64,000 nucleotides of DNA from Deinococcus humi. Its GTDB lineage: Bacteria; Deinococcota; Deinococci; Deinococcales; Deinococcaceae. Under the pieces are notes generated by a model. That model made no database searches. It worked only from the letters and a program-made list of their open reading frames with translations, and was not told where the DNA came from. The stretch covers positions 656,183 through 720,182 of the forward strand of contig NZ_JACHFL010000001.1 of assembly GCF_014201875.1 (NCBI RefSeq), given 5' to 3'. The position numbers were made by a program, and so were the translations under genes. This document shows positions 34,581 through 43,395 of the stretch, piece after piece (positions within the stretch are counted from its first letter, which is position 1; the number at the start of each line of letters is the position of its first letter).

Positions 34581-34720
34581 GCGCCAGGACCATGTTCAAA
34601 GCGTAGAGCTACCTCGGCATGGAAGCGGCCATTGACACGTCGGCGGAAACCACGGGGATCCACGATGGGCAATCGCTGCTGCTGGTGCAGGAGGAGACAA
34701 CCCAGAGGCGTGCTCTCTGA
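34577..34720 (+). pseudogene. 48-codon frame, also interrupted by one amber codon
   Basis: The ATG at 34577 overlaps the preceding stop as ATGA. The frame reads MSARTMFKA, TAG at 34604-34606, then SYLGMEAAIDTSAETTGIHD and a further 17 codons to TGA. The ATGA coupling and continuous frame suggest an old two-gene unit. No family is recognised. Each frame carries exactly one TAG, which is curious but may be chance decay. Confidence 0.45.
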
Positions 34721-34827
34721 GGGCCCTGCTGGGGGTCACCAGCGGGCTGAGACGCTCCGCTCCACACCCCCGCGACATGGCGGCCATGGCCACTATAAGC
34801 GTGTGCTGGCCGTGATCTACTCGCCCT

Positions 34828-35985
34828 ATGAAACTTCTGCTGTGGCCCGCGCTGCTGGCGCTGACCCTCCCCGGTTCCGGCCTTGCCGCCACCGTCGAGG
34901 ACCACGCCAAGGCTGTTCTGGCCTTCGGTCCCCGCGTGGCGGGCAGCGCAGCCAATGGGCAGGCCCGCAGCTACCTGGAAGAGCAGTTCCGAGCGCTGGG
35001 TTACCAGACACGGCGCGAGGCTTTCTCCTATCCGCGTTTCGACGATCTGGGTTCGGACGTGCGCGTGGGAGAACAGGTCCTGGGAGGCAACGCCCTGCAA
35101 GACTCCGCCGGGGGCGAGGTCACAGCTCCAGCGGTGCGCGTGCCGGGGGTGGGCACCTCTGCCGACTTCGCGCGCGTGGACGTGCGTGGGCGAGTGGCGG
35201 TGGTGCAGCGCGGGCAGATTCCCTTTATCGACAAGGCCCGCGCAGCGCTGGCGGCGGGTGCAGTGGGCGTCATTATCGTCAACAACAGCGCCGGGGACCT
35301 CCGGGGCACGCTGGGGCAAGCTCTGAACCTGCCTGTACTGGGCGTATCAACCACGGTGGGCGCGGCCCTGAAGGACAATCAACCGGTGACCCTGCGCGTC
35401 CGCGTGCGCCAGGGCGAGGTTCAGGCCGTCAACCTGATCGCCTTCAAGGCAGGGGTGGACAGGCCAGAAGTGCTGTTCGGCGCGCATCTGGATTCGGTGC
35501 AGGGTGCGCCGGGGGCCAACGATAACCTGTCGGGCAGTCTGGCCGTGCTGGAAATTGCGCGGCAGGCGGCCAACACGTCGCTCTCGGCCCGCAGTTTCTT
35601 TGTGCTGTTCGACGGCGAGGAGGACGGCCTGCTGGGTTCGCGCGCTTTTGTGAAGGATAATCCCAGCGTTACCGGGGGGCTGAAGGCCATGCTGAATCTG
35701 GACATGGTGGGCGTGAACGTCATGCCCCTGAGCATCAGCGGTGAGGCTCCGCTGGTGGAGGCGGCGCGGCGCGCAGGGGTGGAGGCCAGCGTGGGCACCC
35801 CTGGCAGCAGCGATCAGGTGCCGTTCCGGCAAGCCGGAGTGCCCACCCTGTTCTTCCACCGGGGCCTGGACGCCAACTACCACCAGCCCGGCGACACGCT
35901 GCTGGACTCGGAGCTGGTGAGGCAAGCGGCAACGGCGGCCTTCACCATTACCAATGGGGTGTTGAGCGCCGTTCCGGCGAACTGA
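34828..35985 (+). CDS. Secreted M28 aminopeptidase with PA domain
   Basis: 385 residues with a signal peptide (about residues 1-18). A PA domain (residues 95-190, VDVRGRVAVVQRGQIPFIDKA) is inserted before the zinc peptidase domain. Ligands and base are all present: GAHLDSVQGAPGANDN near residue 215, LFDGEEDGLLGS near 260 with the glutamate pair, LNLDMVG near 288, and NYHQPGDTL near 352. It should release N-terminal amino acids from peptides outside the cell. It is a useful contrast to the M28-like protein at 2013-3767, which lacks the pair. It lies 65 nt ahead of the P1 peptidase gene. Confidence 0.92.
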   Translation: MKLLLWPALLALTLPGSGLAATVEDHAKAVLAFGPRVAGSAANGQARSYLEEQFRALGYQTRREAFSYPRFDDLGSDVRVGEQVLGGNALQDSAGGEVTAPAVRVPGVGTSADFARVDVRGRVAVVQRGQIPFIDKARAALAAGAVGVIIVNNSAGDLRGTLGQALNLPVLGVSTTVGAALKDNQPVTLRVRVRQGEVQAVNLIAFKAGVDRPEVLFGAHLDSVQGAPGANDNLSGSLAVLEIARQAANTSLSARSFFVLFDGEEDGLLGSRAFVKDNPSVTGGLKAMLNLDMVGVNVMPLSISGEAPLVEAARRAGVEASVGTPGSSDQVPFRQAGVPTLFFHRGLDANYHQPGDTLLDSELVRQAATAAFTITNGVLSAVPAN

Positions 35986-36012
35986 CTGCGCCCAAACGCC
36001 TCTCTGACAGGA

Positions 36013-36042
36013 TCTAGAGGAGCCTGGAAGCGTTCCTCTAGA
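36013..36042. promoter_or_regulatory. Inverted repeat overlapping the P1 peptidase promoter
   Basis: TCTAGAGGA and TCCTCTAGA are perfect 9-bp arms, 12 nt apart. The right arm overlaps the TAGACT box at 36039. It could be an operator or a terminator of the preceding gene; no T-run follows. Confidence 0.45.
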
Positions 36043-36044
36043 CT
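36039..36044 (+). promoter_or_regulatory. Leaderless -10 box (TAGACT), P1 peptidase gene
   Basis: TAGACT ends 6 nt before the ATG at 36051. Confidence 0.65.
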
Positions 36045-36050
36045 CCCGCC

Positions 36051-37112
36051 ATGCCCAATCCACGCGATCTCGGCCTGCCGTTCACCGGCCAAACAGGTCC
36101 CCTGAATGCCATCACCGACCTGGCAGGTCTGGAAGTCGGCCACGTCACGCTGATCCTGGGCGAGGGCAAACATGCGGTCCGCACCGGGGTCACGGCGGTG
36201 CTGCCCTGCGGCAGGAACGGAGCGCACACGGTGCCCGCCGCGTGGTTCTCCCTGAACGGCAACGGCGAGATGACTGGGACCACTTGGATCGACGAATCCG
36301 GCGGATTGACTGGCCCGGTCATGCTGACCAACACCCATTCTGTGGGAATGGTGCGCGACGCAGTGGTGGCCTGGGGCAAGTCGCACGGTTGGACTGAACT
36401 CTGGAGTCTGCCGGTGGTGGCCGAAACCTACGACGGCTTCTTGAACGACATCAACGGCTTCCACGTCACCCAGGAACACGCTTTCGAGGCCCTGAATACG
36501 GCGTCAGGCGGCCCGGTGACCCAGGGCAACGTGGGCGGCGGCACCGGCATGATCGTTTCCGGTTTCAAGGGGGGGGTAGGCACCTCGTCACGGGTGCTGG
36601 ACGATTCGCCCCATAAGGTGGGTGTGCTGGTGCAGGCCAATTTCGGCGCACGCGAAGACCTGATGGTCCTGGGCGTCCCGGTGGGCCGGGAGATCGCCGA
36701 CCTGCTTCCTGAGCGGGAGGATACGGCTGGTCGCGACGGCTCGATCATCATTCTGGTGGGCACGGACGCGCCGCTGCTGCCGCATCAACTCAAGCGCCTG
36801 GCCCGCCGAGCGGCCCTGGGACTGGCCCGTACCGGCAGCGTGGCGCACAACGGTTCCGGCGACCTGTTCCTGGCCTTTTCAACCGCCACGCCGGAGGTTG
36901 CAGGCGGGTTGGAACACTGGAAGGCGTTGCCCAACACCAGCCTCGATCCACTGTTCAAGGCCGTGGTGGAGGCCACTGAGGAGGCGATCATCAACGCCCT
37001 GTTCGCCGCCGAAACGATGACCGGTGTACACGGGCGCACCGTCCACGCCCTGCCACACACGCGCACGCTGGAGGTGATGCGGAAGTACCGACGCGGTTCA
37101 GACGTGGCCTAA
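36051..37112 (+). CDS. P1 family peptidase (DmpA-like aminopeptidase)
   Basis: 353 residues, cytoplasmic. DmpA-type enzymes are Ntn-hydrolases that cut themselves before a serine and then act as aminopeptidases or amidases. Family blocks are clear: NAITDLAGLEVGHVTL near residue 20, GNVGGGTGMIVSGFKGGVGT near 160, the cleavage and nucleophile serine in GRDGSIIILVGTDAPLLP near 230, and ARTGSVAHNGSGDLFLAFST near 260. Together with the M28 enzyme just upstream it could finish peptide breakdown. It overlaps the 3' end of the convergent glycosyltransferase gene by 4 nt. Confidence 0.92.
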   Translation: MPNPRDLGLPFTGQTGPLNAITDLAGLEVGHVTLILGEGKHAVRTGVTAVLPCGRNGAHTVPAAWFSLNGNGEMTGTTWIDESGGLTGPVMLTNTHSVGMVRDAVVAWGKSHGWTELWSLPVVAETYDGFLNDINGFHVTQEHAFEALNTASGGPVTQGNVGGGTGMIVSGFKGGVGTSSRVLDDSPHKVGVLVQANFGAREDLMVLGVPVGREIADLLPEREDTAGRDGSIIILVGTDAPLLPHQLKRLARRAALGLARTGSVAHNGSGDLFLAFSTATPEVAGGLEHWKALPNTSLDPLFKAVVEATEEAIINALFAAETMTGVHGRTVHALPHTRTLEVMRKYRRGSDVA

Positions 37113-39340
37113 CGGCCCTGGTCCTCCGCCTCTGGCCTGCCACTGTGTCCCGCCGCCAGCAGACGCAGCCACTGGCCCAGAATCGGCTCCAGGCGGTAGC
37201 GCTCGGCACCAGCATAGGCCCGCTCACTCCACTCCTGCCGCAATTCTGGCTGCGACATCAGTGACTGCAGGGCCGAGGCGAAGGCAGAGACGTCCTGTGC
37301 CGGCATCAGCGCGCCGCCCCCCGCCGCCAGCAGCTCCGCCGGCCCAGTGAGGCAGTCGAAGGCCACCGCCGGGACGCCGTGCGCCTGCGTTTCCATCAGG
37401 ACCAGGGGCAGTCCCTCGTGACGGGAGCTGAGGGCGTAGATCCCCGCAGTGCGGTACACCGCCGCAACATCAGAGGTGGGGGCGAACAGTTCCCAGCGGC
37501 GCAACCCGAGTTCCTCGGCCAGATCGCGCAGAGCCTGCTCCTCCGGTCCCTGGCCGTAAATCTGGAGCCGCCATTCGGGGCAATCCGCCTCAATCTCGGC
37601 CCAGGCGCGCAGCAGCAGATCGAACCCCTTCTGGGGGTCCAGACGCCCCACGCCCAGCACCACCCGGCTTTGCGGCGAGTGCGGATTGACCGCAGGACGG
37701 TCCACCGTCAGCGGGTTGGGGATGGCCGTGATGGAGGCGAGAGCCTGGGGAAAGGCTGCGCGCCACCAATCCCGGTCCTGCCGGGTCAGAGTCACCACCC
37801 GGTGGCCCAGATGGGCGGCAATCACGCGAGCTAGTCGGCGGGAACGCATGTTCAGGTCGGTGCGGAAATTGAAGTGCTCCCAGGCCACCCGGAGCATCGG
37901 CAGGTCCAGAAGGGCGGGGAAAACGAATCCGGCCAGAAAAGTGTCCACCGTGATCAGCACGTCCGGACGCCGCCGCTGCAGTTCCTTTCGCACGGCGCGT
38001 ACCAGCGGGACGGTCTGTGCCCTCATCCGCAGGGTGCCCTCGGGCAACCCCAGCGAGGTCAGGATCACCGCCTCCGGCAACTCGAAAGCGGAAGTCTCGC
38101 CCCGCAGAGCCACAATTTGCACGTCCAGACCCAGCGCCGCGAGGCCACCCGCCACGGTTGCCGTGACCCGCTCCATCCCGGCCCGAGCCCTCATCGACTC
38201 GATCAGAAAGGTGACCTTGACAGCGGACCGCCGTCCCCCGTCCGGTGGTGGCCCCGCGCGAGAATCCGGGGCTGTGCCGCCGTCCTCAATCACGTTGCCC
38301 AACCGGACGGGGGCGCGTCGGGTGTTGAGCCAGCGCCGCAGCCTGCGCCGCAGAGGGGCAGGCACAGCCCAGTGTTTCAAGAAGCTGGCCAGCTCGGAGG
38401 GTCCAGGACGCGTGGCCAGCAGCGCAAGGCCCAGAACCGGCAGGCCAGTAGGGTCACCCGCCCGTACGGCGCGGGGCACGACCTGCGCCAGCAGAAATCC
38501 GGCGTAAGCCCGGTCCGACAGCCGCCCAGCCCGGCGGTGCCCTTGCGCCCACTCCAGCATGGGCCGCCACGACGACACCCCACTCCCCGTGGACCGATCC
38601 TCGTCCCGGTAATAGATGGCCAGCGTCGAGGCGTCTTCGGGGGGAAGCTGCTCGAAACCGACGCCTGGCGTTTCCTCGACGCGCAGCAGCCAGTCCCAGT
38701 CCTCGTTGTTGCGCAGGTGCGTGGGCCAGGGCACACGCAGGGCCAGAGCGCGGGGGGCCAGCACCAGAATGCCGAACACTGCGCTCCCCGGTGGGCGGGC
38801 CGAGCGGCGAACGAACATGTAGTCCCCCAGGGATTCATCCGCCGCTTTGGGGCGTGTGGGATACAGCTGATCACCGTAAGGTGTGCGCTCAATGTATCCG
38901 CTCAGAACGACTGGCAGCGGATGAACCGAGCGTTGCGCCACTTGCATCTGCCGGGTCAGCTTGTCGGGACGCCACACGTCATCGTCGTCCAGAAAGGCGA
39001 TCCACTCGCCCCGCGCGTGTTGCACGCCGTAATTGCGGGCCGCCGAGGGCCCCTGGTTGCGCGGCAGGGTCAGTGGGCGCAGCCGGGGATCGTCGATGGC
39101 GGCCAGCGCCGCCGACGTCTCGACATCGGGACCGTCCATGACCACCAGCACTTCCAGATTGGGATAACGCTGTGCCAGCGCGCTCCTGAGCCCCCGGCGC
39201 AGCAACAGTTCGGGGCGGCGGTAGGTGGGAATCACCACGCTGATCAGCGGCGCGGTCTCTTCATGCGGGGCAATGTCGTGGGAAAGAGCATTTTTCAAGG
39301 TGACCTCAACTTGGCCAGGGAAAGGGGCGGCCTCAAGCAT
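37109..39340 (-). CDS. Fused glycosyltransferase: GT2 domain plus GT4 domain
   Basis: 743 residues from the ATG at 39340; an in-frame TTG at 39361 is possible. The first part (about residues 30-290) is a GT-A enzyme of family 2: ISVVIPTYRRPELLLRRG, NQGPSAARNYGV, FLDDDDVWRP. The second (about 375-740) is a GT-B enzyme of family 4: RAGMERVTATVAGGLA at the acceptor side, GVGRLDPQKGFDLLL, and HEGLPLVLMETQAHGVP with the glutamates for the sugar nucleotide. The protein probably adds two successive sugars in surface polysaccharide or glycolipid synthesis. No other polysaccharide gene is nearby. Confidence 0.9.
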   Translation of the reverse strand: MLEAAPFPGQVEVTLKNALSHDIAPHEETAPLISVVIPTYRRPELLLRRGLRSALAQRYPNLEVLVVMDGPDVETSAALAAIDDPRLRPLTLPRNQGPSAARNYGVQHARGEWIAFLDDDDVWRPDKLTRQMQVAQRSVHPLPVVLSGYIERTPYGDQLYPTRPKAADESLGDYMFVRRSARPPGSAVFGILVLAPRALALRVPWPTHLRNNEDWDWLLRVEETPGVGFEQLPPEDASTLAIYYRDEDRSTGSGVSSWRPMLEWAQGHRRAGRLSDRAYAGFLLAQVVPRAVRAGDPTGLPVLGLALLATRPGPSELASFLKHWAVPAPLRRRLRRWLNTRRAPVRLGNVIEDGGTAPDSRAGPPPDGGRRSAVKVTFLIESMRARAGMERVTATVAGGLAALGLDVQIVALRGETSAFELPEAVILTSLGLPEGTLRMRAQTVPLVRAVRKELQRRRPDVLITVDTFLAGFVFPALLDLPMLRVAWEHFNFRTDLNMRSRRLARVIAAHLGHRVVTLTRQDRDWWRAAFPQALASITAIPNPLTVDRPAVNPHSPQSRVVLGVGRLDPQKGFDLLLRAWAEIEADCPEWRLQIYGQGPEEQALRDLAEELGLRRWELFAPTSDVAAVYRTAGIYALSSRHEGLPLVLMETQAHGVPAVAFDCLTGPAELLAAGGGALMPAQDVSAFASALQSLMSQPELRQEWSERAYAGAERYRLEPILGQWLRLLAAGHSGRPEAEDQGR

Positions 39341-39587
39341 TGTCGCCCTGATCGTCTCCAATCCAATCTAGGACAGGCCGTACACTTCCCGAAGCGACTT
39401 TGATGACCCAATTAAGGGAACGATTAAACATAACTGTGCAATGGGTCCAGGCGATTCAGAATGCTAGCGGGCAGACCTGACCCTATCCGCTTCCTGATCT
39501 ATGCCAGAAAATTCTCCCCTATACGGCGCTCACTTCGTCCCTATCGCAGGCAACGCTGTCCACGACAGAGGACCGCACCAGACGCGC

Positions 39588-39593
39588 TAGCCT
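39588..39593 (+). promoter_or_regulatory. Leaderless -10 box (TAGCCT), DUF418 gene
   Basis: TAGCCT ends 7 nt before the ATG at 39601. Confidence 0.65.
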
Positions 39594-39600
39594 GCCCGGC

Positions 39601-40746
39601 ATGACCGCCCCGCTGCCGCCGGACGCTGCGCTGCCTGCCCGCACTGAACGCGGCCCTGTCAGAACGCGCGCGCCGCTGCCCGATGTGCTGCGGGGACTGG
39701 CCCTGCTGGGAATTCTGGTGGTGAACGCGCAGGATTTCGCAGGATTTCGCGAGTGGACCCAGACCGGGCTGGACCGCGCCGTGCAGGTGTTGACCGACGT
39801 GCTGGCCAATGGGCGGTTCATCAGCATCTTCGCCATGCTGTTCGGCTGGGGTGCGGCGGGACTGCTGCAAAAGCAGGGGCTGGGCGTGTTCGCGCGGCGG
39901 CATCTGGTCCTGCTGGCGGTGGGCTCCCTGCATTTCATGCTGGTGTGGCACGGCGACATCATCTCGCTGTATGCAGTCCTGGCTTTCGGGCTGCTGGCGA
40001 CGGCCCGGATGACGGCCCGTGGTCTGCTGACGCTGGCCGCAGTGCTGGGCGCGTGGTGGCTGGGCCTGGGCCTACTGGAGGGTTTCGCCGCGCGGGCACA
40101 GGGGCTGGCTGCGCCCAGGTTCACAGGGCTCCCCTCCCTATTTTCCGGCGAAACCTACACGGAGGTGGTCTCAGGGAGGGCCGCCGATTTCCTGAGCGAA
40201 CTCATCGGGAGCAGCCTCTACAACGGTGCATGGCTGCTGGCCCTGTTCTGTCTTGGCGCGGCGGCGGGCCGCGTGGGCCTGCTGCTGCGTCCCCACGAGC
40301 ATGTCCGACTGTTGCGCGGGCTGACCATCTGGGGCCTGCTGATCGGCCTGCCGCTGGGCGTGTTGCTGGCATGGTTGAACACACGGGGCGACTACGCCAG
40401 CGGATTGATCGCCATCCCCGTGCGCATGGGTGGCGGGCTGGCCTCCGCGCTGGGCTACGTGGGCGTGATCGGCCTGCTGACGGTGCATGATCGTCTGGGA
40501 CCACTGCGCGTTTTTGCGGCTGGTGGACGCGTCGCCATGAGCAACTACATCACCCAGAGCCTGATCATGACCGCCATCTTTTACCCCTACGCGGGCGCAC
40601 AGTTCGGACAGTGGGATGCGGCCGCGGCGGTGGGACTGGCGCTGGTCCTGGGCCTGTTGCAACTGCCAGTCAGCGCGTGGTGGCTGCGCCGCTTCGGCAC
40701 CGGCCCATTGGAGTGGCTGGTGCGGCGGTTGGTGTACTGGAAGTGA
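39601..40746 (+). CDS. DUF418 domain membrane protein
   Basis: 381 residues with about 9-10 transmembrane spans. The start has the family's [17 protein letters not shown] signature ([18 protein letters not shown] near residue 25), and the C-terminal DUF418 part carries [18 protein letters not shown] near 305 and [12 protein letters not shown] at the end. The family is related to acyltransferase-like membrane proteins (YeiB), but its reaction is not known. It is a single gene, divergent from the glycosyltransferase with about 260 nt between starts. Confidence 0.9.
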   Translation: MTAPLPPDAALPARTERGPVRTRAPLPDVLRGLALLGILVVNAQDFAGFREWTQTGLDRAVQVLTDVLANGRFISIFAMLFGWGAAGLLQKQGLGVFARRHLVLLAVGSLHFMLVWHGDIISLYAVLAFGLLATARMTARGLLTLAAVLGAWWLGLGLLEGFAARAQGLAAPRFTGLPSLFSGETYTEVVSGRAADFLSELIGSSLYNGAWLLALFCLGAAAGRVGLLLRPHEHVRLLRGLTIWGLLIGLPLGVLLAWLNTRGDYASGLIAIPVRMGGGLASALGYVGVIGLLTVHDRLGPLRVFAAGGRVAMSNYITQSLIMTAIFYPYAGAQFGQWDAAAAVGLALVLGLLQLPVSAWWLRRFGTGPLEWLVRRLVYWK

Positions 40747-41075
40747 GCAGCGTTCAGACATCGGTCAATTCCGTGAAAGGATCATCGAAGGTGAGACCTT
40801 CTGCCATCCCCACGCCGCGCTTCCCCATAACTTCCGCTGATCAGCCCTTGTGCTTGCTGGAGTTGCACCATGAAATGAAAATCGCCGGGGCAAGCCACAG
40901 TGGCCTATGCACACGATCTGGAGCTGCCCGCCTGCGCCCGTCAGCTCCAGATGAAACGATTTCGAGAACGTGTAGCCAAGCTGGAGCCCGGCGTGCGCCT
41001 TCCCAGCGCAGCAAGATGAATCAGCCGAGCCGAAAATCTGGCCGTAGGTGTGGGAAACCGGTGAGAGAGGCGCGG
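40747..41075. other. Intergenic stretch before the KhpB gene
   Basis: About 330 nt without a supported gene. A minus-strand frame here includes GLQLGYTFSKSFHLELTGA, which hints at a beta-barrel fragment, but it continues antisense through the KhpB gene and lacks a start. Confidence 0.4.
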
Positions 41076-41081
41076 TAGACT
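41076..41081 (+). promoter_or_regulatory. Leaderless -10 box (TAGACT), KhpB-like gene
   Basis: TAGACT ends 7 nt before the ATG at 41089. Confidence 0.65.
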
Positions 41082-41088
41082 GAATGGC

Positions 41089-41670
41089 ATGGACAACCGC
41101 ACGAATCTCGACGATTACCTCGCGGAGCTGGGCATCAGCGAGGCGGACGAGAGCGTCACACCGCCGCCCGCGCCCGACTCTTCCGGCTCTGCCCCCCCGC
41201 TGGAGGCCGCCGCCACAGACCCCAGCGCGGTACTGGACCGTTTTCTGCGCGGTCTTGTCGCACGCATCGATCCCGAGCTGAATGTGACGGTCCGCGAAGT
41301 CGACGACGCCCTTGAAGCCGAGATCAGTGGCGAGAACGCGGCCCGTCTGGCCGGGCGCGACGGACGCACCCTGGGAGCCATCGAGATCCTGGCGTACACG
41401 GTCCTGTCCAAGCTGGAGGGCCGGGGTGACACGCGCGTACGCGTGGACATTGGCGGTTTCCGCAAACGGCAGGCCGACACCCTGACCAAACTGGCCGAGC
41501 GCCTCGCCATCGGGGTCGCCAAGAGCGGTGAACCCCACGAGTTGCAGCCCATGCCCGCGGCCGAGCGCCGCGTGATCCACATTGCCCTCAAGGAGCATCC
41601 TGACGTGATGAGCGAATCCGTGGGCGAGGGCGCATCCCGGCGGCTGGTGATTAAACCCCGCCACAGTTAG
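41089..41670 (+). CDS. khpB: KH-R3H RNA-binding protein (KhpB/Jag-like)
   Basis: 193 residues. After an acidic, disordered N-terminus (residues 1-50) come a KH domain (about 55-125; [20 protein letters not shown]) and an R3H domain (about 130-190; [30 protein letters not shown] split over its length). KhpB binds RNA and pairs with KhpA in several bacteria, affecting cell division and envelope genes. The usual Jag N-terminal domain is missing. Its partner khpA is also in this window at 54822-55061. A terminator follows at 41686-41727. Confidence 0.88.
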   Translation: MDNRTNLDDYLAELGISEADESVTPPPAPDSSGSAPPLEAAATDPSAVLDRFLRGLVARIDPELNVTVREVDDALEAEISGENAARLAGRDGRTLGAIEILAYTVLSKLEGRGDTRVRVDIGGFRKRQADTLTKLAERLAIGVAKSGEPHELQPMPAAERRVIHIALKEHPDVMSESVGEGASRRLVIKPRHS

Positions 41671-41685
41671 TCGTAGAGCACAGGT

Positions 41686-41727
41686 GAAGCGCCTTGCCGC
41701 CCCTCTTACGAGGGCAGCAGGCGCTTC
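41686..41727 (+). terminator. Terminator after khpB
   Basis: GAAGCGCCT pairs with AGGCGCTTC, and an inner CCCTC with GAGGG; GCTTTTC follows. Confidence 0.75.
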
Positions 41728-41747
41728 GCTTTTCAATCCCTGGGTTT

Positions 41748-42713
41748 TTAGTCCTGTTTGACCTCGGCCAGCAGCTTGCCCAGCTTTTCAGTGTCGGCGG
41801 CAAAGCCCCGGATACCTTCGTAAAGCTTCTCGCCGGCCATGGCATTGGAGGCCAGGCTGTAACGGAACTGGGCCTCGGTGATCATGTCTTCCTTCTCGTG
41901 GCCCATCTGCTCGTCCAGCCGGACTTCCAGCTTGCCGTGATCCTCGGCCAGTTCGCCCAGCAACTGGGGGCTGATGGTCAGACGGTCACATCCAGCCAGC
42001 GCCTCGACCTGTGCGGCGCTGCGGAACGACGCACCCATAATGATGGTTTCGTAGCCGTGAGACTTGAAGTGGTGGTAGATCTCGCGCACCGACTGGATGC
42101 CGGGGTCTTCATCGACGGGATAGTCCTTGGTGCCGGTGGATTTCTTGTACCAGTCGGTAATCCGGCCCACGAAGGGCGAGATCAGATAGGCCCCGGCCTG
42201 CGCGCTGGCAATCGCCTGCTCCAGATTGAACAGCAGGGTCATGTTGCAGCGGATGCCCTCTTTTTGCAGGATACGGGCAGCCTCGATGCCTTCCCAGGTG
42301 GAGGCCAACTTGATCAGGATGCGGTCCTTACCTACGCCGTTTTCCTCGTACAGGGCCATCAGGTGGCGGGCGCGGGCCAGCAGGGCGTCCTTGTCGAAGG
42401 ACAGCCGGGCATCCACTTCTGTCGAGACGTTGCCGGGCACGATCTTGGTCAGCTCGGTGCCGACGCGGACAGTCAGCCTGTCGATCACATCGTCAACACT
42501 CTCGCCGGATTTCAGGCGGGCGCGGGCCTCTTCCATCAGCGAACCGTAGCCCTCCAGCTGCGCGGCTTTAAGGATCAGCGACGGGTTGGTGGTGCAGTCC
42601 TGCGGCTGGTATTTCTTGATGGCCTCGATATCGCCAGTATCTGCGACAACGACGGTCACGGCCTTGAGCTGTTCAAGCTTGTCGGTTCCAACTGCGGTCT
42701 GGGTGGGATTCAT
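41748..42713 (-). CDS. tal: Transaldolase
   Basis: 321 residues, class 1 length. It moves a dihydroxyacetone unit between sugar phosphates in the non-oxidative pentose phosphate pathway. The Schiff-base lysine is in ILIKLASTWEG near residue 132. DCTTNPSLILKAAQ near 35 and FNLEQAIASAQAGAYLISPFVGRI near 160 are family blocks, the latter covering the phosphate site. The ATG at 42713 follows GGAGG. The gene upstream (42742-43284) is only 28 nt away and probably in the same transcript. Transketolase is at 56398 in this window. Confidence 0.96.
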   Translation of the reverse strand: MNPTQTAVGTDKLEQLKAVTVVVADTGDIEAIKKYQPQDCTTNPSLILKAAQLEGYGSLMEEARARLKSGESVDDVIDRLTVRVGTELTKIVPGNVSTEVDARLSFDKDALLARARHLMALYEENGVGKDRILIKLASTWEGIEAARILQKEGIRCNMTLLFNLEQAIASAQAGAYLISPFVGRITDWYKKSTGTKDYPVDEDPGIQSVREIYHHFKSHGYETIIMGASFRSAAQVEALAGCDRLTISPQLLGELAEDHGKLEVRLDEQMGHEKEDMITEAQFRYSLASNAMAGEKLYEGIRGFAADTEKLGKLLAEVKQD

Positions 42714-42741
42714 AACCAACCTCCATAAAGGATGAGTGGAC

Positions 42742-43284
42742 TCAGGTCAGCGCGCCCTGAATGAAACGCGCCATCGTTTGAAGGACGAGGGGAGGAAGGG
42801 CGTCGGCGGACGCTGCGCCGTCGCGATGGACACTCTCAACCATACGCTCCAGGCAGACACTGAACGGCTCTCCGGCAGTGGCAGCCTCGCGGTAGGCCTC
42901 GCGCGCGGGAATCAGGGTGCCGATCAGGTGCTGGCGGGCCGGGCTGGTGTCGCCCACCGTCTGCACGGCGGCCAGGGCAGCGGTCAGGGCCTCACCAAAG
43001 TTCTCGCGGTTCAGGTTCTGGGCGCCCTGAAGTGCCCCCGACATCGCCAGAAAGACATCACCGTAGAGGCCTGCCTCTGGGGGATCAGTATGCTGGATCA
43101 ACGTCAGGGCCAGATCTTCCAGCGCGCCGTCCACGCCAGGCCGAGAGGTGCGGGCAGCCATGCGCCCACGGGCCTGGGCGAACGCCTGCCCGAGCGCCAG
43201 TCCTGGCCGGGCACCCACCTCCTCGACCAGCTCCTGGACCATACCCACAGCGCCCAGGCTGGGGACGCTCTGTTTGGATGTCAT
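42742..43284 (-). CDS. Helical protein of unknown function, upstream of tal
   Basis: 180 residues, Ala-rich and predicted almost fully helical (ALGQAFAQARGRMAARTS; ALTAALAAVQTVGDTSPARQ). Parts such as QHLIGTLIPAREAYREAATAG and AMSGALQG recall the DhaL/DAK2 helical barrel, but the metal-binding GDGDxG motif of DhaL is missing, so this is a weak hint only. The start follows GGAGG. It forms an apparent two-gene unit with transaldolase, which fits a role in triose or sugar-phosphate metabolism. Confidence 0.6.
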   Translation of the reverse strand: MTSKQSVPSLGAVGMVQELVEEVGARPGLALGQAFAQARGRMAARTSRPGVDGALEDLALTLIQHTDPPEAGLYGDVFLAMSGALQGAQNLNRENFGEALTAALAAVQTVGDTSPARQHLIGTLIPAREAYREAATAGEPFSVCLERMVESVHRDGAASADALPPLVLQTMARFIQGALT

Positions 43285-43395
43285 GCGGTTCCTCCGTTGA
43301 CCGGAACATGAAACGGTTCCGGCGCCTTCGTTCTAGGTTAGCGCTGAGGCAATGGGCGGGGCATTTCGGTTCCTTTGTGAATCCAGCCCCGACAT

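Noticed and set aside
40765..41088. Possible beta-barrel protein fragment on the minus strand (GLQLGYTFSKSFHLELTGA)
   Set aside because: No start codon, frame continues antisense through khpB, and too little sequence to claim a family.
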